The position numbers and the translations under genes are program-made. DNA of 19,242 nucleotides from Bacteroidia bacterium (GTDB taxonomy: Bacteria; Bacteroidota; Bacteroidia; Bacteroidales; CAJPTX01), in assembly GCA_905373665.1 (NCBI GenBank), contig CAJPTV010000031.1, positions 1 to 19,242 of the forward strand. Direction: 5' to 3'. Of this stretch, positions 14,461-19,242 are shown in pieces. Each line of letters starts with the position of its first letter. Position 1 is the first letter of the stretch. Below the pieces are notes generated by a model that saw only the letters and a program-made list of their open reading frames with translations, was not told where the DNA came from and made no database searches.

Positions 14461-14503
14461 AAAAAAGCAGGCGAACATCGGAGATAGTCCGACATTCGCC
14501 TGC
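14461..14503 (-). terminator. Rho-independent terminator of the lipoprotein gene
   Basis: On the - strand a 16-bp stem (14488-14503 with 14467-14482) pairs fully with two G-T wobbles. The 5-nt loop is followed by TTTTTT. It begins 22 bp after the lipoprotein stop codon. Confidence 0.93.
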
Positions 14504-14525
14504 CTATAGTTTCAAAGACTCTTAC

Positions 14526-15155
14526 TTATAGCGCTTCGCGGTAAACGATGTTCCACTCAAAGTTCTTAGGGTCGTCTGGCAACGTATAGTAAATATCTTT
14601 TCCATCGATACTGTAAAGAATCTTGATGTAGTAGGTTCTAAAGAACTGACGTCCTCCGGATTGGTAACCATCGTTGAAACAACCTCTAATGGGCAGCCTA
14701 AGCGGCGCGGTCGAGTCAGCGGTTGGGATATACCCACAGTGCGGCGAATCGACCTGTTCGTACTCAGAGAAGGGCTTTGCCTTTATTTTCAAAGAGACGA
14801 CGTGCACCTCAACGAAATAATAGCCTTGGTATGCCCCGATATTGAGATAACACTTTCGTGGGCTGTCAAAAAGGTACGTATCGGTTGTAAAACCATAATG
14901 GGTTGCTTTTTGTACAGAACCGTAGCCTTGCTGCGATGGGTTCGCTTGTGGCTCGCTCGTCGCTGAGCCTTCTCCTCGAAGACTTTGGTCGTGTTCCAAC
15001 AAGAGCTCGTTAAGCGTTTTTGCTCCCTTGGCATGGATCTCTTCCAGCGTTGGTTCTTCTGTTGAGCTCGGTTCGAGCTTATCCTGCTTACAAGATAGCA
15101 GTAAAGCACAACCAAGCACACAAACAAAAAGGAATGCTTTTCTTACAAGTATCAT
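14526..15155 (-). CDS. Lipoprotein of unknown function
   Basis: 209 residues. The N-terminus is a lipoprotein signal: basic start (MILVRKAF), hydrophobic core and a lipobox LLLSC with Cys22, so the mature protein begins CKQDKLEPSS. A low-complexity Glu/Ser/Thr region follows (about 25-80). The rest looks like a compact beta-rich domain with YLFDSPRKCYLNIGAYQGYY and VEVHVVSLKIKAK, and two further Cys residues. I do not recognise the domain. It sits in the cell envelope, probably at the outer membrane. It is monocistronic, with its own terminator downstream and the palindromic element at 15167-15346 just upstream. I saw no TAnnTTTG box in front of it, so its promoter may lie in that element. 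Confidence 0.85.
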   Translation of the reverse strand: MILVRKAFLFVCVLGCALLLSCKQDKLEPSSTEEPTLEEIHAKGAKTLNELLLEHDQSLRGEGSATSEPQANPSQQGYGSVQKATHYGFTTDTYLFDSPRKCYLNIGAYQGYYFVEVHVVSLKIKAKPFSEYEQVDSPHCGYIPTADSTAPLRLPIRGCFNDGYQSGGRQFFRTYYIKILYSIDGKDIYYTLPDDPKNFEWNIVYREAL

Positions 15156-15166
15156 TTCTACAAGAA

Positions 15167-15346
15167 AGAGGGTGTGTCAAAACACAACACCACTTTTCGC
15201 ATCGATTTATTATGCGCCTTGCGGCGCAGGGCGTAGCATGCTGCGCCCCTACAGGACCCCACCATTCGGTTGAAAAGGGGTAACGGGCAGGCGCGGCATA
15301 TGCCGCGAGTTGCGAAGGTGTGTCAAAAACATTCGACACACCCTCT
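15167..15346. repeat. MITE-like palindromic element with 12-bp terminal inverted repeats
   Basis: The ends are AGAGGGTGTGTC (15167-15178) and its exact complement GACACACCCTCT (15335-15346). Inside lie three hairpins or palindromes: GCGCC/GGCGC at 15214-15227, GGGCGTAGCATGCTGCGCCC at 15229-15248 (pairs along its whole length with one wobble), and the perfect 16-bp CGCGGCATATGCCGCG at 15292-15307. The right end also forms its own hairpin, GGTGTGTC (15317-15324) with GACACACC (15335-15342). No gene fits inside and no clear target duplication is seen. It may be a non-autonomous mobile element or a repeated intergenic element that also folds in RNA. Resembling fragments occur at 1867-1883 and 2043-2061. 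Confidence 0.6.
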
Positions 15347-15395
15347 CTTAATGTTACATCGGGAGTATACCCTCTTACTGCTCATAGCGCGAGCG

Positions 15396-18053
15396 CTACT
15401 CTTTCACGACGAAGATTGTCTTCTGTTCCTTACCTACAAGGAGGCGCAAGAGATACCCACCCGCTCGGAGCTCTACGGTATTGAGTAGGGTCTCTCTACC
15501 TTGTAGCGCCCCCGAGCGCACCACTACGCCGCTAGCGGTTAGGAGTTCGTATTGTCCTTCTACCAATGCGTCGTTAATGATTTGCAGTTGTGTAGTGAAC
15601 GGATTCGGTGCAACGACGATACTCGCCAATGGGGCAGATTCTACAGCGAGCGGCGTCGAGGGCTTAGAAGGGTCAGAAGGCTTAGATGGATCAGAGGGCT
15701 TAGAAGGATTAGAGGGGTCGGAAGGCTTAGGCGGCGTAGACTTACCTGCCTGCTTTATCGTCACCTCTTGCTTTAGCCCCTCAGCCCCAACGAGCGCAAA
15801 GGTGAGCTTCGTACTACGCTCGGCGGTGCTTGGATTCATCTCTGCCTTGAGCGTCACTTTCGTTTCGCCTGCCGCGCCCTCGGTCTTATCTAAGACGTTC
15901 CACGCTGCATTTGAACTGGTAACCTTCCATGCACTCGTGCTCTTTACGGTAAAGTACTCTGCTTTCGTCTCACCGGCGGCAGGGAGCGTTACGTCCTCGC
16001 TAGGGGTAACTGTGATTGACGAGCCTGCCTGCTTTACCGTCACCTCTTGCTTTAGCCCCTCAGCCCCAACGAGCGTAAAGGAGAGCTTCGTGCTACGCTC
16101 GGCGGTGCTTGGGTTCATCTCTGCCTTGAGCGTCACTTTCGTATCGCCTCCCGTGCCCTCGGTCCTATCTAAGACTTTCCACGCAGGGTTTGAACTAGTA
16201 ACGTACCATGCTCTCGTGCTGGTTACTGTAAAGTACTCTGCTTTCGTCTCGCCGGCGGCGGGGAGCGTTACGTCCTCTGCTGGCGTAACTGTGATTGATG
16301 CGCCTGCCTGCTTTACCGTTACCTCCTGTTTTACCTCTTCAGCCCCAACGAGCGTAAAGGTGAGCTTCGTGCTACGCTCGGTGGTTCTTGGATTTACGCC
16401 CGTCTGAAGAGTAAGCTTCGTCTCGCCTGCCGCGCCCTCGGTATCATCTAAGACGTTCCACGCTGCATTTGAACTGGTAACCTTCCACGCACTCGTACTG
16501 GTTACGGTGAAGTAATTCTCCTTCGTTTCGCCTGCGGCGGGGAGCATTACATCCTCTGCTGGGGTAACCGTGATTGACGAGCCTGCCTGCTTTACCGTTA
16601 CCTCTTGCTTTACCTCTTCAGCCCCAACGAGCCAAAAGGTGAGCTTCGTGCTACGCTCGGCGGTGCTTGGGTTTACGCCCGTCTGAAGGGTAAGCTTCGT
16701 CTCGCCTTTTTCGCCCTCGGTCTTATCTAAGACGTTCCACTCCGCGTTTGAGCTAGTGACCTTCCACTTCCCTGTACTTCTTACCGTGAAGTACTCTGCT
16801 TTCGTCTCTCCAGCGGCGGGGAGCGTGTAGTCGTCTATCGGCGTTACAGATAAGGAGGCGCGGAGCTGCCCCACGGTTACGACTTGTTTTGTGTTCGAGC
16901 CGTCTGTGAGCATAAAGGCAAGGGGGAAGGCTCTCTCTTTTGTTTTATCGCTATTGGACGATACCGTTATTTTGACCACTGTCCCGTTCTCTCCGTTTTC
17001 TGGTTCTACACGAAGCCAATTAGGAAGCTGACTTTTATCTAATTTCCACGCCCCAGTACTCGCGACCGTTACCTGCCATTCGCCCCCCTCGCAAGGGAAT
17101 TTCCCCTCTCTATAGGCAGGCGATAGCGTTAGCGCGTAGGGAGAACCGCAAGTAAAGCTCCCTGTAATATCTTTGATTTCCTTCACATCGTCAAAAGAGC
17201 GTATTACCCAATTTTTCGCATCCGTTGTCGCTTTACTTGTGCTCTTTACCAGTTGTGTAAATGGGTCTTTCTCGTTCTTTGTGAGAAAGAGCACACCCTT
17301 TTCTTGTCCTGGTCTACTGGGTAGAGAACAGTAGAGTGCATTGAGCGTAGTGGTTGAAAAATTGTTGTCATAAACAGACAAGTAGTTCAGTTGACTGTTC
17401 ATGCTCATATCTAGCGTGGATAGCTGATTTACAGCGCAACTCAATTTCGTTAGTTTCACATTCCGACTCACATCCAGCGTTAGTAGTTGATTGGCGGCGC
17501 AGTTTAGTTCCGTCAAGTCTACATTCTTGCTCACATCCAGCGTTGATAATTGATTGGCGGCGCAGCTTAAATTCGTCAGCTTGACATTCTTGCTCACATT
17601 CAGTGCTGATAGTCGATTGAGGGAGCAGTTTAAGTAGGTCAGGTTCACATTCTCGCTCACGTCCAGAGTCGCTAATTGGTTATAGAAGCAATTTAACTGT
17701 ATAAGTTGTGGGTTAGCACTCACGTCTATTGCGGTAAGTACCGTTGTGTTGCTATGGCATGAGAACTGCTCTATCGCTCCGAAGACTTTAATCTCGGTGC
17801 CACGCGCTTTATATCTCCGTTGCGTCTGGAGTTGCATTGGCGCTTTCTCTATCTTCTCGTCCTCTACTCCTGAGACCTTTACCCCGACATCGCCCGCCGA
17901 CGCGGCAAAAGCTAGACTTATATAGTCGCCTTGCTTTACAGTAAGCGTGATCCATTTCTTCATATCTACTGTTTGCTCCTCTGCCCAAGCGACGCCTAAC
18001 GCTAGGGTTAGGCTCAGTGCAGTGCACAGGGCACGTAAAAAGAGTTTTCTCAT
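15396..18053 (-). CDS. T9SS-secreted surface protein: LRR domain plus BACON repeats
   Basis: 885 residues, intact. A signal peptide is at 1-24 (cleavage after AWA). Six leucine-rich repeats of 21 residues lie at about 106-232, consensus LxxLxCxxNxLxxLDVSxN, the type seen in P. gingivalis internalin-like InlJ. A divergent BACON-like domain spans about 303-397, then four close BACON copies of 93 residues (399-491, 492-584, 585-677, 678-770), each with TVTP, LPAAGETK and the end VKQAG. A Pro/Ser/Asp/Lys linker (771-802) leads to the T9SS type A C-terminal domain (VAPNPF to KTIFVVKE). It is exported by Sec and T9SS to the surface and probably binds host, bacterial or glycan partners; the ligand is unknown. 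Its neighbour at 18264 has an almost identical 3' part, so the two arose by duplication. Confidence 0.92.
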   Translation of the reverse strand: MRKLFLRALCTALSLTLALGVAWAEEQTVDMKKWITLTVKQGDYISLAFAASAGDVGVKVSGVEDEKIEKAPMQLQTQRRYKARGTEIKVFGAIEQFSCHSNTTVLTAIDVSANPQLIQLNCFYNQLATLDVSENVNLTYLNCSLNRLSALNVSKNVKLTNLSCAANQLSTLDVSKNVDLTELNCAANQLLTLDVSRNVKLTKLSCAVNQLSTLDMSMNSQLNYLSVYDNNFSTTTLNALYCSLPSRPGQEKGVLFLTKNEKDPFTQLVKSTSKATTDAKNWVIRSFDDVKEIKDITGSFTCGSPYALTLSPAYREGKFPCEGGEWQVTVASTGAWKLDKSQLPNWLRVEPENGENGTVVKITVSSNSDKTKERAFPLAFMLTDGSNTKQVVTVGQLRASLSVTPIDDYTLPAAGETKAEYFTVRSTGKWKVTSSNAEWNVLDKTEGEKGETKLTLQTGVNPSTAERSTKLTFWLVGAEEVKQEVTVKQAGSSITVTPAEDVMLPAAGETKENYFTVTSTSAWKVTSSNAAWNVLDDTEGAAGETKLTLQTGVNPRTTERSTKLTFTLVGAEEVKQEVTVKQAGASITVTPAEDVTLPAAGETKAEYFTVTSTRAWYVTSSNPAWKVLDRTEGTGGDTKVTLKAEMNPSTAERSTKLSFTLVGAEGLKQEVTVKQAGSSITVTPSEDVTLPAAGETKAEYFTVKSTSAWKVTSSNAAWNVLDKTEGAAGETKVTLKAEMNPSTAERSTKLTFALVGAEGLKQEVTIKQAGKSTPPKPSDPSNPSKPSDPSKPSDPSKPSTPLAVESAPLASIVVAPNPFTTQLQIINDALVEGQYELLTASGVVVRSGALQGRETLLNTVELRAGGYLLRLLVGKEQKTIFVVKE
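15654..15743 (-). repeat. PSDPSKPS-type linker repeats
   Basis: Short repeats of about 9-18 bp encode PSDPSNPSKPSDPSKPSDPS between the last BACON domain and the T9SS tail. The paralogue at 18264 has only one such unit (PSDPSKPS), so this linker expands and contracts. Confidence 0.8.
15744..16859 (-). repeat. Four tandem 279-bp BACON repeats
   Basis: Four copies of 279 bp (93 codons) in head-to-tail order. Unlike those in the downstream-window paralogue they have diverged from one another; for example WNVLDKTEGE, WNVLDDTEGA and WKVLDRTEGT occur at the same position. Confidence 0.9.
17358..17738 (-). repeat. 63-bp leucine-rich repeats
   Basis: About six units of 63 bp encode 21-residue LRRs such as NVKLTNLSCAANQLSTLDVS. 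The conserved Cys and Asn positions recur every 21 residues. The paralogue's matching region lies outside the window. Confidence 0.88.
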
Positions 18054-18200
18054 AGTGTTATTCTTTTATTTGAATACATAATGCTGCCCATATAACTCTT
18101 TAGTGGTTCGTTTTGTTGCCCTTAGCGCCCCCGCCCGTCCAGCGTAAGAACCCTCAACCACGGGCCGTCCGCCCTTAGGACCAGGTCTTTATCTTTCCAC
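18054..18200. other. Spacer between the two BACON genes
   Basis: No gene. It must hold the promoter of the 15396-18053 gene, but I see no exact TAnnTTTG on the - strand. It contains the shared post-terminator motif (18154-18180). Confidence 0.4.
18154..18180 (-). repeat. Post-terminator motif, copy 2 (partner at 1804-1832)
   Basis: Read on the - strand, CTAAGGGCGGACGGCCCGTG is followed by GTTGAGG and matches 1804-1832 apart from two small indels and one substitution. It lies 20 bp after the terminator of the gene at 18264. Confidence 0.6.
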
Positions 18201-18243
18201 AAAAAGAATGGCGCTGCTCCCTTGGTGCGGAAGCAACGCCATT
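18201..18243 (-). terminator. Rho-independent terminator of the second BACON gene
   Basis: On the - strand a 12-bp stem, AATGGCGTTGCT with AGCAGCGCCATT, contains one wobble and has a 13-nt loop. It is followed by CTTTTT. It lies 20 bp after the stop codon at 18264. Confidence 0.9.
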
Positions 18244-18263
18244 GTCCTAGCTCGTAGCGAGCA

Positions 18264-19242
18264 CTATTCTTTCACAACGAAGATCGTCTTCTGTTCCTTA
18301 CCTACCAAAAGGCGCAAGAGATACCCACCCGCTCGTAGCTCTACGGTATAGAGCACGGTCTCTCTACCTTGTAGCGCCCCCGAGCGCACCACTACGCCGC
18401 TGGCGGTCAGGAGTTCGTACTCTCCTTCGACCAATGCATCGTTAATGATTTGCAGTTGTGCGGAGAACGGATTCGGTGCTACGACGATACTCGCCAATGG
18501 GGCAGATTCCACAGCGAGCGGCGTCGAGGGCTTAGAGGGATCAGAAGGCGTAGACTTACCCGCCTGCTTTACCGTCACCTCTTGCTTTACCTCTTCAGCC
18601 CCAACGAGCGCAAAAGTGAGCTTCGTGCTACGCTCGGCGGTGCTTGGGTTCATCTCTGCCTTGAGCGTCACTTTCGTCTCGCCTTTTTCGCCCTCGGTCT
18701 CATCTAAGACGTTCCACGCTGCGTTTGAACTGGTTACCTTCCACGCACTCGTGCTCTTTACGGTGAAGTATTCTGCCTTCGTCTCGCCCGCGGCGGGGAG
18801 CGTTACGTCCTCTGCTGGCGTAACCGTGATTGACGAGCCCGCCTGCTTTACCGTTACTTCCTGCTTTACCTCCTCTGCACCAACGAGCACAAAGGTTAGC
18901 TTCGTGCTACGCTCGGCGGTGCTTGGGTTCATCTCTGCCTTGAGCGTCACTTTCGTCTCGCCTTTTTCGCCCTCGGTCTCATCTAAGACGTTCCACGCTG
19001 CGTTTGAACTGGTTACCTTCCACGCACTCGTGCTCTTTACGGTGAAGTATTCTGCCTTCGTCTCGCCCGCGGCGGGGAGCGTTACGTCCTCTGCTGGCGT
19101 AACCGTGATTGACGAGCCCGCCTGCTTTACCGTTACTTCCTGCTTTACCTCCTCTGCACCAACGAGCACAAAGGTTAGCTTCGTGCTACGCTCGGCGGTG
19201 CTTGGGTTCATCTCTGCCTTGAGCGTCACTTTCGTCTCGCCT
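18264..19242 (-). CDS. T9SS-secreted BACON-repeat surface protein, 5' end outside the window
   Basis: The C-terminal 326 residues are visible and the frame is open to the window edge. About 2.5 BACON repeats of 93 residues (18558-19242) are followed by a short linker (KSTPSDPSKPSTP) and a T9SS type A C-terminal domain (VAPNPF to KTIFVVKE) nearly identical to that of the neighbour at 15396. The sorting domain sends the protein through T9SS, with the domain cleaved off and the passenger anchored at the surface or released. The visible BACON copies are identical over a full repeat, unlike the diverged copies in the neighbour, which points to recent expansion or gene conversion. N-terminal domains cannot be known from here. 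Confidence 0.9.
   Translation of the reverse strand, partial: GETKVTLKAEMNPSTAERSTKLTFVLVGAEEVKQEVTVKQAGSSITVTPAEDVTLPAAGETKAEYFTVKSTSAWKVTSSNAAWNVLDETEGEKGETKVTLKAEMNPSTAERSTKLTFVLVGAEEVKQEVTVKQAGSSITVTPAEDVTLPAAGETKAEYFTVKSTSAWKVTSSNAAWNVLDETEGEKGETKVTLKAEMNPSTAERSTKLTFALVGAEEVKQEVTVKQAGKSTPSDPSKPSTPLAVESAPLASIVVAPNPFSAQLQIINDALVEGEYELLTASGVVVRSGALQGRETVLYTVELRAGGYLLRLLVGKEQKTIFVVKE
18619..19242 (-). repeat. Perfect 279-bp tandem BACON repeats running off the window
   Basis: Positions 18619-18963 and 18898-19242 are the same base for base (345 bp at a 279-bp offset). The array continues past the right edge; its true copy number cannot be read. Confidence 0.93.

Noticed and set aside
15481..16407. 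Open frame of 308 codons on the + strand inside the BACON gene
   Set aside because: It is antisense to an intact gene with clear domains and is open only because the 279-bp repeats have the same codon pattern. The product has no recognisable domain.

Overview
The window looks like chromosomal DNA from a Bacteroidales bacterium, most likely a Porphyromonas or close relative. The evidence is three surface-protein genes ending in type IX secretion (T9SS type A) sorting domains, BACON and BspA-type repeats, DUF3276 and DUF4254 genes, and several exact matches to the Bacteroidetes -7 promoter element TAnnTTTG. The genus is an inference; the phylum and order are well supported. I saw no tRNA, rRNA, CRISPR array, transposase, integrase or phage gene.

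Layout. (1) 1-1739: 3' part of a BspA-like, T9SS-secreted surface protein gene on the + strand. It is broken by an in-frame TAG replacing a Trp codon and by a frameshift in a G8 tract. (2) 1740-2090: terminators and repeat-like intergenic DNA. (3) 2091-3902: rpiB (-) and a GT4 glycosyltransferase (+) diverge from almost touching -7 boxes. (4) 3992-6329: an unusual aspartase with an N-terminal cyclic-nucleotide-binding-like domain, then a DUF3276 (PUR-alpha-like) gene, each with its own promoter and terminator. (5) 14187 down to 6462, - strand: a tight gene row DUF4254, GT9 glycosyltransferase, queF, a large outer-membrane beta-barrel protein, and an AAA-ATPase-like/PD-(D/E)XK protein. The first four are 9-18 bp apart and probably one operon; the last has its own -7 box. 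(6) 14188-14525: a compact promoter-terminator unit that looks like a small RNA gene of about 120 nt. (7) 14526-15155 (-): a lipoprotein of unknown function. (8) 15167-15346: a MITE-like element with 12-bp inverted ends and internal palindromes. (9) 15396-19242 (-): two tandem paralogous T9SS-secreted BACON proteins. The first carries an LRR domain; the second runs off the window inside perfect 279-bp repeats.

How it fits together. Envelope functions dominate: surface adhesin-like proteins, two glycosyltransferases, an OM barrel and a lipoprotein. Housekeeping genes (ribose-5-phosphate isomerase, aspartate ammonia-lyase, queuosine synthesis) are mixed in. Both ends of the window lie inside tandem repeats of surface-protein genes, so the window may be a contig that stopped where repeats could not be assembled. 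The items most worth following up are the CNB-aspartase fusion, the promoter-terminator unit upstream of the DUF4254 operon, the doubly broken BspA gene, and the short sequence shared just after the terminators of two T9SS cargo genes.
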